Below are positions 46,037 to 58,952 of a stretch of 64,000 nucleotides of DNA, in pieces. A model generated the notes under the pieces. It did no database searches. It was not told the origin of the DNA and saw only the letters and a list, made by a program, of their open reading frames with translations. Each line of letters begins with the position of its first letter. Positions within the stretch are counted from its first letter, which is position 1. This stretch comes from Hippophae tibetana (Eukaryota; Streptophyta; Magnoliopsida; Rosales; Elaeagnaceae): contig CM072806.1 in the NCBI GenBank assembly GCA_037013495.1, forward strand, positions 23,212,001 through 23,276,000, in the 5' to 3' direction. Position numbers and translations under genes: made by a program.

Positions 46037-48234
46037 CATTAATTTTGATTATTACCGTGTAATTTATTATAATTTTTAATGTTAGATTAAATATATTAAT
46101 TACAAAAAATAAGTGTACGAAGAGTTACTAAAATTTTGTTAAGGGATCAAAATATTAAAAACCAAACATATAATGATACTAAATTATAGGCTAAAAATTT
46201 AATTCATGTAATTTTATTATGTTGATTATAAATATGTATTACTTTATTTATTAAAAAATTTACATATTATAATATAAGTAGTCATATTATTAAATTTTTT
46301 CTTCTAGTAGAAAATTTAACTGTAATTTTTTCTATATTTTTTTCTGTTTTGAATTTTCACAAATATCTTTGTCTAATTTACTATGGATGATATAAGTGAT
46401 CAAATTTGATAATAAAAAAAAAAGAGGATGAACTATATTCAAAATAACTGAAAAGGATAAATGTTTTTGAATTTAGATATTAAAATAAAATATTTTTAAT
46501 AACATGAACTTACAAAGTATTGATGCATTAACTAAGTTAGAGGCCACTACCTATTTAAAGCTGTACTTAAATTTATTTTGGTAGCTATAAGATAATTATT
46601 TTTGTCAAAAAAAATTAGAATAAATATTTCAATTATTACTAAAATTATATTTTTGGGTGAATTTACTAATATATTTTTTGCTAGTTTACTACTAAAGTTA
46701 TTTAATTTCATTTCAATGTATATTTTGTTATCTCCAACATCCACACTAACATCAAACTGAAAAGAGTCGATCATGTTACTAGCATGTGATCGCCAATTAA
46801 AGGCATTTCATCATTTTGAATATTTATTGTAAAAAAATTAAAAACTGCAACCAAAAAAAAAAACCTTCAAAGTCCCCATTGGAGAATTGAAATAAAACTT
46901 CTTATATACAACATATCGTTGGCACTTAATATAACGAGTTGATTTTAACCCTCTATTTTTATAAAAATATAAAATATAAAAAGTTATTATAATATTAACA
47001 ATTAATACGAATAAAAATCATATAACAAATTATATATAAGATTTTATTCTCCCAAGAAATAGAATATTAAATCTCATTTGGATCCGAGGTTGTTTATGTA
47101 ATTTTAAATTACATTTTTTTACTGCAAAATTGCAAAAGAACTAAAGTTTTCTTATTGGGTGATCACGTGCTAGTCGCGTGATCAACTCTTTAGAATTTGT
47201 AGCCAATTTGGATGTTGAAAATAACATAATACCAATTTGTAACAAATTTAAATGGTTTTATTAGTAAGTTGACAAAAATAATAATTAGTAGTAAATTAAC
47301 AAAAAAAAATGATAATTCTTGTAATGAATGAAACCTTTGCCCAAAGTTTTATATAAAATCCACTTTTTTTTAAAAAAAATCTAACTTTCTAGAGATCAAC
47401 CTCCATTCTCATAAGGTTCACCTCTCAGCCATCCCCCAATTTTTCTTTGTCTTGGCAACTATGACCTGTCGGAGAGAGTTTTTATTCCTATGAAGCACTC
47501 TTCAGTAGGTTTATTTGGTTCAATATTTGTTTGTTTTGTGTGTTTAAGAAGTGTTTTGGAATAATAAGTTTGGTGTATTGTCTTCCTTCATAATAAGGAA
47601 TACTATGCATGGTTGAATCTCTTAGATCTTGATTTATATCGAGTGTTTTTTTAATGCTTAGTATTTTGTAAATTGTTTTAGGTCACCTTGTTAACTATGG
47701 AGGTGTTCTCCAACGTGTGTCTTTGTGTGGATTTTAGATTTGAAGCTTTTTTGCAAGATATAATTATTTTGCTTAATTTGGAGTTCCTTTGATACATCTA
47801 ACCATGATTGTTGATGGAGATTATTAAAAACGGACAACAAGAAGAAGCTAGTAATATTTTGATGTTTCTTTTAATAAAATCATCTTTTCCCATAGCGTAC
47901 TTTTGTGTTTTAGTGATCTTCAATGTTGTATTGATAAACTTCATCTTTGCAGATATCTGAAACTTACGGAAACATTCATAATAATAATAATAAATTCTAA
48001 TGAATGTATTTTACATCCTAGTACGTACCTATATAAATTGATATTAAAATAAATGGTTATACGCTTACATGACTTCATATTAGTTAAAACTCCTCACTTG
48101 ATATAAAATATAACAATAATATTCTTGAACTTTGAAAAGCATTATTCGTTAAATTTGATTGATTAAAATTGATTAAAATATCAAATTAAATACATATCTA
48201 CATATTTAAATTTATATCTATCAATAATTATATT
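43601..48234. other. Very AT-rich intergenic DNA
   Basis: No coding motif on either strand. Contains a (TA)n run at 46001-46031 and a small hairpin GATCACG...CGTGATC at about 47161-47183. 47390-47880 is less AT-rich and could be transcribed or old-repeat DNA, but nothing can be named. Confidence 0.7.
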
Positions 48235-48378
48235 TGTTAATATATATATGTTAATAAATTAATGTATATCACGTTATGAGCATTAGTTATATCTAGTTTA
48301 CTTTTAATTTTTATATAAAGTCACCATGTATATTTATTAAAATATAGAATATAATACAATCATTTAGTATTTCTAACA
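48235..48378 (+). repeat. Left LTR of mini element
   Basis: TGTTAATATATATATG start, TAACA end; TTTATATAAAG TATA-like motif near 48317-48327. Confidence 0.9.
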
Positions 48379-48716
48379 TGGTATCAGAGATATGTTCTTT
48401 GTTTTTATGTGCTTGGACCCTAGGCTCTACCATAGTCTCACCATGACGTTTATGTTCTATCCATCGTGTGGAGGGGGACTATTAGGTATCTTTATCCCAC
48501 ATCGGCCAAAAACAAGGCAGCAATGCTACTTATAAGCTTAGATAACCCTTAATTTTATTTGTTCTCATCTTGTCTATGGTGCTCTCAAGTTTTTCCATGT
48601 CTCCTCCAACGATCAACTTACAGGTATCTTCACCAAGACACTTCCTAAGGGACGCACTCGTAATTTGGTTGACAACTTCAAGTTGGTCTTACATTCACCT
48701 TGAGTTTGAGGGGAAC

Positions 48717-48852
48717 TGTTAATGTATATCTATTAATGTATATCATACTATGAGTTTTAGACATATCTAGTTTACTTATAACTTCTATATAAAGGCATCA
48801 TGTATATTTCTTAAGATATAGAATACAATACAATTATTTAGTATTTCTAACA
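48717..48852 (+). repeat. Right LTR of mini element
   Basis: TGTTAATGTATATC start, TAACA end; same TATA-like CTATATAAAG near 48787-48797. About 85% like the left LTR by eye. Confidence 0.9.
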
Positions 48853-48857
48853 ATATT

Positions 48858-51037
48858 GATTGGAATCAAATTAGACATATATATAACTCATTATAAATCA
48901 ACTAGATAAGTGTCCAATTGTTTGAATTTAATTAAATCAACTAGATAAGTATCTAATTGTTTGAATTTAATTTTTACCGTAGGAGCTAAATGCACAATAT
49001 CAAAACCCAAAATTTATAGTAATGAGAAACATAAAATAATGGTAAGTAAAAATATTTATTAAAATGTAAAAATAATTTATGTATAGGTCTCTATTTTCAA
49101 CTCGAATTATATATTTACTAAAATGTAAAAATAATTTTAGAGTAAATTTCAAACAAATTAAAAATTAATGAAACTATTTTAATAGTTAAGAAAATTAAAT
49201 ACTATTTTAAATATAAATTATTTTATTAAAATATTTGTATTTAATTTTATCCATAACTTAAACTTAAATTAATTGCAAGGCAGGTAAGGATATCAAAACT
49301 TGAACTTATTAAATTTTTGAAAGTATCATTTATATACATTGATAATATCAAGACTCTTAAATTTATACTATTAATTTAAAAAATTAGATTTTAAATATAA
49401 TTCGTATAGTAACAATACTAAAACTTGAACTAATTAGATTTTTAAAGTATCATTTGTAAATAATGATAATATAAGACTCTTTAATTTATATTATGAATTT
49501 AAAAAAATAGATTTTAAATGCAATGCATATAATGATAATAATAAGACTTAAATTTATGATTTTTAATATGTCACTCTATATTTAACACCTCAGTATAAAA
49601 TTATGACTTTTTATAGTTAAAAAATTTTAAAAAATTTAAATCACAATTTTTACAGAATAATAATATCAAAAAATATTAAATTTAAACAATGAATTTATAA
49701 AATTAAATTTTTAATGCAATACTTATAATAAAAATATAATGACTTAAACTTATAGTTTTGAATGTGACATTCTATACTTACTATTTGACTATTAAATTTA
49801 AACTATGAATTTATAAAAATTGGATTTTCAAATGCAATACATATAATAACAATAAGGTGAATTAAATTTATGGTTTTGAATATGACCCTCTATACTTACT
49901 ATATGACTATGAAATTATGTCTAAGTTTTTTTATTTTTAAAGTACCATATGTATACAAAATTAGATTTTTAAATGTAATAAATATAATGAAAATATCAAG
50001 ATATGAAATAATTTTTTTTATTTGTTGATTGTAAATAAGTTTTATTTTTATTAACTTTGTTTACATCCTTTTATTTTTTATTTTTCATATACTATTTTTA
50101 ATTAATAAAATCATATACTAACAACTTATGCTTTATATATATGACACTATATACTAATCATATCACTATAAAATTATGATTATATTTTTTGTTTACCTTA
50201 TGTATGAATTAAGTTATATTTAAATAATATTTTAAAATTAGATTTTTAAAACACAATTTATGATAATATCAAAATTCTTAAATTTATTATATGAATTTAA
50301 AATTTAAAATTTAAAATGTAATGATTTGACTTTGTCATCGTTCTACACTTTTAAAAAGTAAATAAATTTAGAAAATTGAAATTCTAAAACATCATTGTAC
50401 ACAATGATAATATCAAGAATCCTAAATTTATAACATAAATTTAAAAAATTATATTTTTAAATATAATGTATATAATGATAATACCAAGACTTAATCTCAC
50501 GCTTTATATAGGATATTTTATACTTATCACGTCACTATGAAGTTGTGACTATACTTTTTATCTAACTTAAGTATGAATTAAATTACACTTAAATTTAATT
50601 TTACTATATTATTATTTAGGTCAATATTTTTTTATATTATTGTTTTAAGTTTTTTAGTATTTATTTGAACAATTAAGTACTTAAATACATACACATACAT
50701 TTTATACATATAATTTTAAAAACATTATACTAAATAAATTTATAATGTTATTTTAAATTTTATATTTGTATCAATTCTATCATTTCTATTAAATGATTGT
50801 ATAAAAATTAATTATATAAATTAACTTATAATTCCACTTTTTTGTTGGTTCATAACATATATATGTTTAAAACAGTATATTTTGTTTGTAAATATTAAAT
50901 AATGTAACAATTTTAAAGTTTTTTCTTTACATTATATATTTATGTATCTATATGTATGTTATGTCTTGTTATTTCATCAAATATAGATCTAAATAGTTTA
51001 TTTTATTTATAAATATCAAATAATATAGTAATTTTTT

Positions 51038-51071
<34 letters not shown>

Positions 51072-51372
51072 GGATAAATTGGATGTTAATTATGGATTCA
51101 GACAAGTTAGAATAATCTTTTTCGTTCGGTTGGGTGAGTGAGCCAAATACACCATTTGATTCTTAAAATTAATATTTTAATATTATTTTATTAATTAATA
51201 ATTGCATAGGATATGACATCACCCATAATAACATATCAATTTATTTTTGGTTTCACCAATGTATTTATGTTTTTTTAATTGATAAGAGGATTGAAAATAA
51301 TTTGAATTTAAAATAACCAAACACGATAATAATATATTTATTAATGAGCTAACTTGACATAATTTATTTATT
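48858..51372. other. Very AT-rich intergenic DNA
   Basis: No gene. Loose repetition of words such as ATATCAAGACT(C/T)TTAAATTTAT and GATTTTTAAATG over about 49300-50500 suggests an old, decayed tandem or satellite-like family. (TA)n at 51041-51067. Confidence 0.6.
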
Positions 51373-51796
51373 AAAGAGTTATTTTCGCTTTTAATCCCTT
51401 TTACATTACTTTTAATTTTAGACCATGTGGTTAATTTATACTTAAATAAAATTCATATGAACTTATGTTTAAGAATAATAACTATGATCCAAAATAATTT
51501 TTTAGAAACATAATAATATTTGTTGGTGCTTTTAAACACATGTTTAAAAATAATAAGTATTTAAAAATTAAAAGATTATCTTATAAAGAGTTATTTTCGC
51601 TTTTAATCCCTTTTACATTACTTTTAATTTTAGACGATGTGATTAATTTATATTTAAATAAAATTCATATGAACTTATGTTTAAGAATAATAACTATGAT
51701 CTAAAATATTTTTTTAGAAACATAATAATATTTGTTGGTGCTTTTAAACACATGTTTAAAAATAATAAGTATTTAAAAATTAAAAGATTATCTTAT
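51373..51796. repeat. 212-bp tandem duplication, 2 copies
   Basis: Copy 1 51373-51584 and copy 2 51585-51796 both run from AAAGAGTTATTTTCGC to AAAGATTATCTTAT and differ at only a few bases (for example GACCATGTGG versus GACGATGTGA). A recent event. Confidence 0.95.
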
Positions 51797-52908
51797 CAGG
51801 TTGATAAGATGATCAAATTTACCAACCATGCTAAGTTTACCTCCTTTCAAAATAAAAAAAAAATAGAAAAAAAGATGATCAAACTTTTTTTACCTTCACA
51901 TCTTAATTATTGTGGATGTAATAGGCTAATGTGCAACATCACAACAAACTATAGGAGTCTTTTAGTATTGAGTAAATAATTGTTTCTATCATTAAACTTT
52001 GGAAATTAATATAAAAATTATCATTGATATATGAATTTTGGGTATCATTGAAAGAGGAGAATTAGTGGAGGTAGATATATGAATTTTGTAGTATCAAATG
52101 TGTAAAGAATTATTGATACTCTCTTGCTCGCTAGAGCTTTTGAATTTTACCAAATTCTCGTCTCATCTTGTATTTCTCTATATTTGCAATTCCACCATTG
52201 ACTTTCCTTGAATTTCCTAAGAAAATATAGATCTATCAAAGCTTTGCTTTACTTTAGCTCTACTAGGAACAATCACCATCACAATTCATATAGTGATTTT
52301 TGGTGATACAAGTATGATATTAAAGTGTTGCATACTTTGTTATCAACAACAAGAGATGTACATGATCTCTCATGTTTCCTTGTGATTCCTCTGAGTAATT
52401 GTCTTTGTAATCAAGATTTGGTTCTATCTTTATGGAGTCATTTGGATTTTTAGCTTTGTCTCTCCATGTTGTTTTTGATTGATTCCATTTATTAGTTTCC
52501 TTTACTAGTTGTGATTGGATTTGCTATGGATAATATACTTAGTGGATTGGATAACATGGTTCTTACTTTTACAATTGTTGTGCTATCTCAATCTTGGTGC
52601 TTTTATTGACTCCGAGGAGAAGCTTGTTCAAGTGAAAAGAAAAGCTTTCTTGTTGGAGTATGAAGATCAAAGGACATGATATTAAGCTTGCTAAGAAACA
52701 ATCTTCTTGTTGTGATAACAAAGTATGCAAGGTGCTTACGAGTGTGTTCAACATGTGTGCTATCACTAACACCATGGCTATCCACAAGAGCTCGAGTCAT
52801 TGTGGTGGTGTGTTGTTGTTGCCTAAGGATTGATATACTTTTGTTAAGTTTTAGATGTTTCTTTGTTGTTCTTTACCGTTTCTTTTGTTTCCTATATATA
52901 TTTTCGAA
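51797..52908. other. Noncoding or unassigned region
   Basis: Less AT-rich than the DNA to the left; frames at 52569-52800 (minus) and 52676-53164 (plus) show no family motif. Holds the left arm (52294-52331) of a perfect 38-bp inverted repeat whose right arm is 53403-53440. Confidence 0.4.
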
Positions 52909-53254
52909 TGTTGTTTCTAGTAAATCTCACACAGTGCCCCAAAATAAAGAACCTAAAAATATAAATAATATTCTTTATTTTTGGATGGGAATCATCTCAC
53001 ACATAAATAGCACACTAGTTTTTTTCTTTGTCGTGAGTGCTTTTTACATACATAACCATATCATATCCTCCCAAACTCTCAATAATCTAAATCCATTGTA
53101 TATAACCCACCCAAAAAAAAAATCAAATTTTATCATTTGGATTCACAAAATTAATATTAATTAGACCTTTGGCTTCTAAGGCATTATATTTCCAAACTTT
53201 TACAAATTTTTGGTTTCTTTGTTTGTATATATTTTAAAGCCATTACCTCTAACA
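52909..53254 (-). repeat. Candidate 3' LTR of the Tork-like element (346 bp)
   Basis: On the plus strand begins TGTTG and ends CTCTAACA; read on the minus strand it starts TGTTAGAGG right after CAATGTGGAGAT, the usual Copia polypurine tract. It shares a GCCCCAAAA-centred block with the LTR edge at 62094, but the rest does not obviously align, so pairing is tentative. Confidence 0.45.
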
Positions 53255-53550
53255 ATCTCCACATTGGTTGGAAAAAAAACATCAAATATCAATTATGCCA
53301 TGCCTATACGCACTCTTATTACACCCAATTTATGGGTAAGGTGTATCTACTACTTCATCTTCAACTAAAGACAGCTTTACTTGAACTTGCTCCACCTTAA
53401 GAGCAACACTTTAATATCATACTTGTATCACCAAAAATCATAATCATTTCATTAAATTTAACCTATTTCTCTTGCTTCATATTTCCATCATTTTTGTAAG
53501 ACTTCAAGTTTAAATTTTGACCTATCTTATCCTTAACAACAGTTGCAGCT

Positions 53551-53943
53551 AGGGATGGGCAAAAAAACAGCGGGTTCGGTTACCCGCGGTTATCCAAACC
53601 GGCGGTTCGGTTTTTAACCGGTAATTTTCGGGGACGGGGATGGTTTCGGTTAAAACCGAATATGAAACAACGGTTACGGTTATACTAAAAACCGTACCCG
53701 TCCGTACCCGAAATTAATTATATTTAATTAATTAAATTATATATTAAATTATAAATAAAAAATTAATTATATATATTTAATAAATTAAATTATATTTTTT
53801 TTTTGGTTTTTTTTCGGGGTTTTTTTCATAACCGTCCCCGAACCATAACGGTTTTCGGGCGATTTCAGTTATAGGTTTTATAATTCGGTTCGGGGATGGT
53901 TATATCAAAAACCATCCCCGCCCGTCCCCGTGCCCATTCCTAG
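53551..53943. mobile_element. hAT-type MITE (393 bp)
   Basis: Left end (CT)AGGGATGGGCA and right end TGCCCATTCCTAG are 13-bp terminal inverted repeats with one mismatch. They are flanked by TTGCAGCT (53543-53550) and TTGAAGCT (53944-53951), an 8-bp duplication with one mismatch, the length made by hAT transposases. No ORF. The interior has GC-rich inverted-repeat blocks built from ACCGGTT/CGGTTTTAACCG words around an AT-rich core. Confidence 0.85.
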
Positions 53944-53974
53944 TTGAAGCTTCATTTCTAATAGGATCCCTCAA

Positions 53975-54650
53975 TCAACTTATACAGGCTACCTTCCTTT
54001 TTTCCTTTCATAATAACCAAGGAATCTTTACCAACCTTTATAGATTTGTTCCTGATTGAAAAATCATATCCCAAGATATCTAGTTTACTCAACGAAACCA
54101 AACTCATTCTTAAATTGGGTATATGTCTAACATCACTTAATGTCTAGACAACTCCATCAAACATCTTTATCTTCATAGTACCCATACTGATGACCTTACT
54201 TCTTGAATCATTAGCCTACAACATGACTAACATCACAAGGTTTATACCTATAAAACAAGACAACTCCATCTAACGTCTTTATCTTCATAGTACCCATACT
54301 GATGACCTTACTTCTTGAATCATTAGTCTATAACATAACTAACATCACAAGGCTTATACCTATCAAACAACTCCTTGTTTGTATATACATGAAATGAGCA
54401 AGCATGATCTAAAATCCAAAAATATTGAAAACCATCACATATTGTCACAAAAATTACATTGTTCAAGGTATTACAAGTTCCAATCACCTTTGTTCACTGA
54501 GCACCTTCTCTTTCCTTCTCATCAAGGTCTCTTGTGGCCTTAAATATTTCTTTACAACACCTTTTGATATGTATTTTTTTATGAAAATAGAAACACTTAA
54601 TGTCACATCTTAGACAAGGCTTGAACCAATTTCCATCTCTACGTAGATAT
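53975..54650 (-). pseudogene. Tork-like zinc knuckle, protease and pre-integrase, with internal duplication
   Basis: Minus-strand reading: CFYFHKKIHIKRCCKEI (about 54550-54600; a CCHC knuckle with one Cys changed to Phe), WILDHACSFHVY-like protease start (about 54390-54420, with D-H-A instead of D-S-A/G), then DSRSKVISMGTMKIKTLDGVV twice, and DSLVIMKGKKVAC (about 53985-54035). The protease part is tandemly duplicated (112 bp). Confidence 0.7.
54147..54370. repeat. 112-bp tandem duplication inside the Copia protease
   Basis: Copies 54147-54258 and 54259-54370, both GACAACTCCATC... to ...CACAAGG(T/C)TTATACCTAT, about 92% alike. 112 is not a multiple of three, so it shifts the frame. Confidence 0.9.
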
Positions 54651-55458
54651 TGAAATTTTAAAGTCATGAATCTAATTAACTAAAGGGGATGAATAGATAA
54701 TTTTTTAAATTATGGCTAGGTTTATCAATCAATTAAACATAACATTACAATGTTTGATAGATTAATTAAGAAGAAGCCTAAATATAAAATGATTTAGTTT
54801 TCCCAAAATAATTTGAGAGAGGGAGAGCACAAAAATAATTAGAAAAATATAATGCTTGTAATTAATTGAAATATGGAGCATTAGGTTGTTTGTATAAGGA
54901 AGATGGAACCCTACTGCTAGGTTAAGGACCAATTATCATTATATCCATTAAATAATTCATAGATCAATAATTAATAGGGATAATATGATAAAAGAATAGT
55001 TTGGCTTAAGTAAACAAATATGTTATAAGTTGAAACCTTAGCTGTTCAATCAAATCCAAGCTCAATCAATTGGTCTTGTAAGTTTGATCGATCGAAACCC
55101 TTTTTTTCTCAATTCAGTAATGATTAAAATAAACCTAAGACCAGGTAGGTCAAATACGATTGATTCTAGATCGATCCAATCCTTGATCACAATCGATCCA
55201 TCCCAATTTTAAAATCATCAAGAGGGCATAGAGACCAATCCTCTATCAATCTAACCTATTTGATCGATTGAATAAAGTATATACCAAATATTTCTAAGTG
55301 CATAACATGTATTCTAACATGCATAAGGATGATTATATAGCTGAAACATGTTGACTTGAAGCTCAAGAGTTTCTTTGGTTTTGAATAGTAGTCATGAAAG
55401 CGAGCTTAGAAACTAGTTTACATTTAAATGTTTTGTTAAAGAATATTGCTAACACTCA
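54651..55458 (-). repeat. 3' LTR of SIRE-like element (808 bp)
   Basis: Homologous to 60845-61607 over most of its length and to 58953-59025 over its first 70 bp. So it lacks about 1.8 kb that the other end has between these blocks. Contains a run of GATCGAT-type words around 55040-55270. Confidence 0.8.
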
Positions 55459-57499
55459 CATATACCTTACAATCTTTTCTCTTTGACATATTCGTGTGAC
55501 AAAAAATTTCTCTCACTACATGACGTTCATAGGAAAAAATAAATTTTACATAATAGTACTATTCTATGATCTGGTGAAGCCATCTTCGCTTGTATCTTGA
55601 CAACTCATATATATACTAGAAAAAATACAACGTATAGGCATATAATTTGTCTTGAATGATTCATTGTTCATTAATTTAGTATACATAATAATAATCAAGC
55701 AAAGAAACAAACATAAATAGTGAGTAATAACAAATAAAACATATAAGTATTAAACATTACTCCCCTTGCGTGGCATATCAAAATGAACACATAATGATTA
55801 AGAGTTTTCCCCTATGTATAATAACAAATAACAAATAGAACATTTAATCAATGTGTTATCACCCTATGTGCAATATCTCTCTCATTAATAAACAATCTCC
55901 CTTTTTTGTTAAATGAAAAAATAATTTAACTATGAAGTATAGATAAAATAGTATGAACAAGCATGTAATGTATGTAATGAATGAACTATCTCTAAGTTCT
56001 GATGATACTCGAGAATAAAAAATTAGCAACTGAGATATAATAACATTTTTTTAAAAAAAGTAGTAGACTTATTTAAACATGACTAGAATAGAACATTCAT
56101 TTGAGAAATTAATTTTTAAAATTTTTTGACTATCCATTGAAAACATAAGTATATTGACAAGACATAGACATACTAAACCTATATAGTGACATATTGATAA
56201 TCACCAAAAATAAGATACATGTTTAAACATCAAAAGTATGTCATTTAATTCATTTGTGATCAGTTATGAAAGATTCAAATAAAAGAGTATCACTTATTAT
56301 GAAAAAATTAAAATTGAATCCTCAATTTTACCAAATAAAAAATATCTACCAAGAGAGAACTTAAAATTTTTATTCCACATTTTTTTTATGTATATGGATT
56401 GGTTATTTTATTTTTTTTATTTTCCTCAAACTTTTGACTCTTTCTTTTTGTGCATGCAAAGCTTTTTCTATTTTATTTTCCCTTCTTTTTGTTTAAGGAA
56501 TTATGCAAAAGTCACAAACATGGTATAATGACTTTCACTCTAGTAGTAAGATAGTACTCCATGTTCACTGTGATAGTTACACATATGAGAGTAAGTAGCC
56601 CTCTCAAATTAGGTGCCTTTCTACAATATAATTTTAGAAAGTGAAAAATTGAGCTCAAACATAGCTTTGCAGTTAAGGTTAACTCACGCATGATATATAT
56701 ATTCAATGAATGTGTGAGTAAGTTTTTGTCAACACTGATCATCGTATGTGAAAAAATATATAAATGCATAAATTAAAATACTCAATTACACAATAAAGAG
56801 TCAATCAAAATAAGTTAAGTTTGTAAAAAAAAAGTAGTACGTAAAGTCTATTTCCTTATTAAAACAAATCTTCGCCATTTTTTTTAATTTAAAAGAAACA
56901 TAAAAAACAAACAAACTAAAGATGTTCACCTAAGATCAATTAAGCACTCAAACAAAAGTGTCTAGATGAACAATAAAGGACGGTTAGGTGACCAAAAAGA
57001 AATAATCTTTCATGATCCAAACTTTCTTGATTCTTGGTTTCTTTATTTTGTTAGGTTGAAACTTAACTTCCTTAGTCTTCATGGGCATATTCTTGGACTT
57101 AACATCTCTTTTAGATTTCACATTCATTCAAATTAAAGATACAATATGCATGGTAAGATGATGATAATTATTCCTAAAATTAAATGTGTTGGATTTTACT
57201 TGTCATTTTACCAATAACTTCATGCTTTCTAGTAGAATAATTGGACACATTATTCATAGTTTGATAAGAATAATGAGTCCTATAACTAGAAGCATAGAAA
57301 AGATTAATGACATTGTCAACAATCAACAAAAATCTACACTTTGGCGTAATATGACTTTTTTATGATAATGATGATAGATAAGTACAAAATTAATAATTTT
57401 ATTAATTATTGGTGCAATGGTTCTTTGTGTCTAAGTAATAGTAGAAGTAGAGTCAGAAGGCCTTACAAATGTAATCTTTGATGTTGAAGGTGTATGTGT

Positions 57500-58935
57500 A
57501 GCATTTGAAGAAGGAAGGTTCGTAGGTTTTACAAACTGTGTTGCTTTTGGAGATGATGGCATAGATTAATCCTTTTTTTCTCCAAAAGATTTTCCATAGT
57601 CAACAACTTTGTTTAACTTTTTAACTCTAATTGTTAGACTCTTTCTAGCTTCTTTTGATTGTTCAAGTTCCTCCATAAGATTCTTATTTTTCTGTACAAG
57701 ATCTATAAGACTTGAATTGAATCCATCAGTAAGTTCAGACATCTCAATTTTTTATTTTTCTATAACTAAGGAATTTATATCATAGGATTAAAGTTTATCA
57801 TTTAGTTTGGTTAATTCAACAAGTAACTGATCATTTTGTCTTTTACAACCACTAAATCTATAAATAATTCATCAAGATTATTGGTAATAAATTTATTTAG
57901 CGGGAATTCAGAATTACTTTTCTTATAATTTGAATCAATGTTAAACTTCCTCCAGTCTTTGCAATAAATTTCAGGTAGTTGATGCCATAATTTTCTGAGT
58001 TATTAGGATTTTCGTTGTCACTTTTTGAGTCGCTAAGTGTAGCATTGAAAGTTTCTCTTCCTCTTATTAACATATTTAAATGTAATATGACAAATCCTAT
58101 TGCATTCAAAATATTTAGGTCTAGTGGGTTTAGTTTTCTTACCTTTGAAACTCATAAGTTTGAGTTATCTTAGTTCTAATTTTTTGAATGGCTTGGTTTC
58201 TAGTATCACCAATATCAATCATGTCGATTTTGAAAGTGATGCCTATCTTCTTTGCAAGTGTTCGAAAACTCATTTTAAAGGTTTGAAGTGAGCCAAAAAA
58301 AATTTCAAGTTTGATTGTGTCTACATCCTTACTTTCATTAATAACAGTGACCTTTGCTTGGAAGCGATCTGGTAATGAGCAAACAATCTTCCAAACCAAC
58401 CTAAATTCCTCAATTTTCTCTCCAAGATTTGAAGAGATGTTAGAAATATCACATAATTTAGCATAAAATTCATAGAAGACTTTAGATTTTTCCATCCTAA
58501 GGTATTCAAACCTAGTGCCTAGCATGCAAAGTTTTATTAGTTTTACTTGAGTGATGCCCTCATATGTAACCTCTAAAATATCTCAAACATGCTTAGCAAT
58601 ATCAACATTAGTGATATGATGGATCTCATCAATGGACACTACACTAAAGATAGCATTTATTCATTTTTGGTTTCAATTACTACCAATTTTATTTTCAATT
58701 ATCTATTCTTTCCTTAGTTTGGGTGTGATAATATTATCTTTGGTAACCATAGGTTACTCCCAACCATATATAAAAAATTTCCACACTCTCATCTAGAGAA
58801 TATAAAAAAGCTTTCATACAAGCCTTCAATTATAAGTAGTTAGACACAACAAAGAAAGGTGCAAAGGTTGTGCACAAACTCTCTCTTAAATGATCCATAA
58901 CAAAGTCCTAGGCAAACATTAAGTATATCTAGTGA
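57500..58935 (-). pseudogene. SIRE-like gag, broken
   Basis: The open piece 58139-58525 reads FYEFYAKLCDISNISSNLGE, VWKIVCSLPDRFQAKVTVI and LEIFFGSLQTFKMSF, the core of the UBN2-type gag of SIRE elements. Further on (57590-57760) a charged frame ELTDGFNSSLIDLVQKNKN and LMEELEQSKEARKSLTIRVK looks like the coiled-coil C-terminal gag region of this lineage. Stops separate these pieces. Confidence 0.8.
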
Positions 58936-58938
58936 CAT

Positions 58939-58950
58939 GCTCTAATACCA
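58939..58950 (-). other. Primer binding site of SIRE-like element
   Basis: Minus-strand TGGTATTAGAGC, two bases inside the LTR end at 58953. Confidence 0.8.
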
Positions 58951-58952
58951 AT

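Larger units (their letters stand above)
48235..48852 (+). mobile_element. 618-bp mini LTR element (TRIM-like, internally deleted Copia)
   Basis: LTRs 48235-48378 (144 bp) and 48717-48852 (136 bp), both TGTTAAT...TTTCTAACA, flanked by perfect 5-bp ATATT (48230-48234, 48853-48857). PBS TGGTATCAGAGA at 48379-48390; polypurine tract GAGTTTGAGGGGAAC ends at 48716. Inside, 48622-48700 still encodes GIFTKTLPKGRTRNLVDNFK, the Copia pol tail, so it is a deletion derivative rather than a de novo TRIM. A TCCCACATCGG motif at about 48498-48508, common in plant TRIM LTRs, is also inside. Confidence 0.9.

Noticed and set aside
52676..53164. 162-codon plus-strand ORF with hydrophobic, membrane-like stretches
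   Set aside because: Poly-T driven hydrophobicity, crosses the candidate LTR edge at 52909, no family motif.
53551..53943. GC-rich block as a CpG island or promoter
   Set aside because: Terminal inverted repeats and an 8-bp duplication explain it as a MITE.
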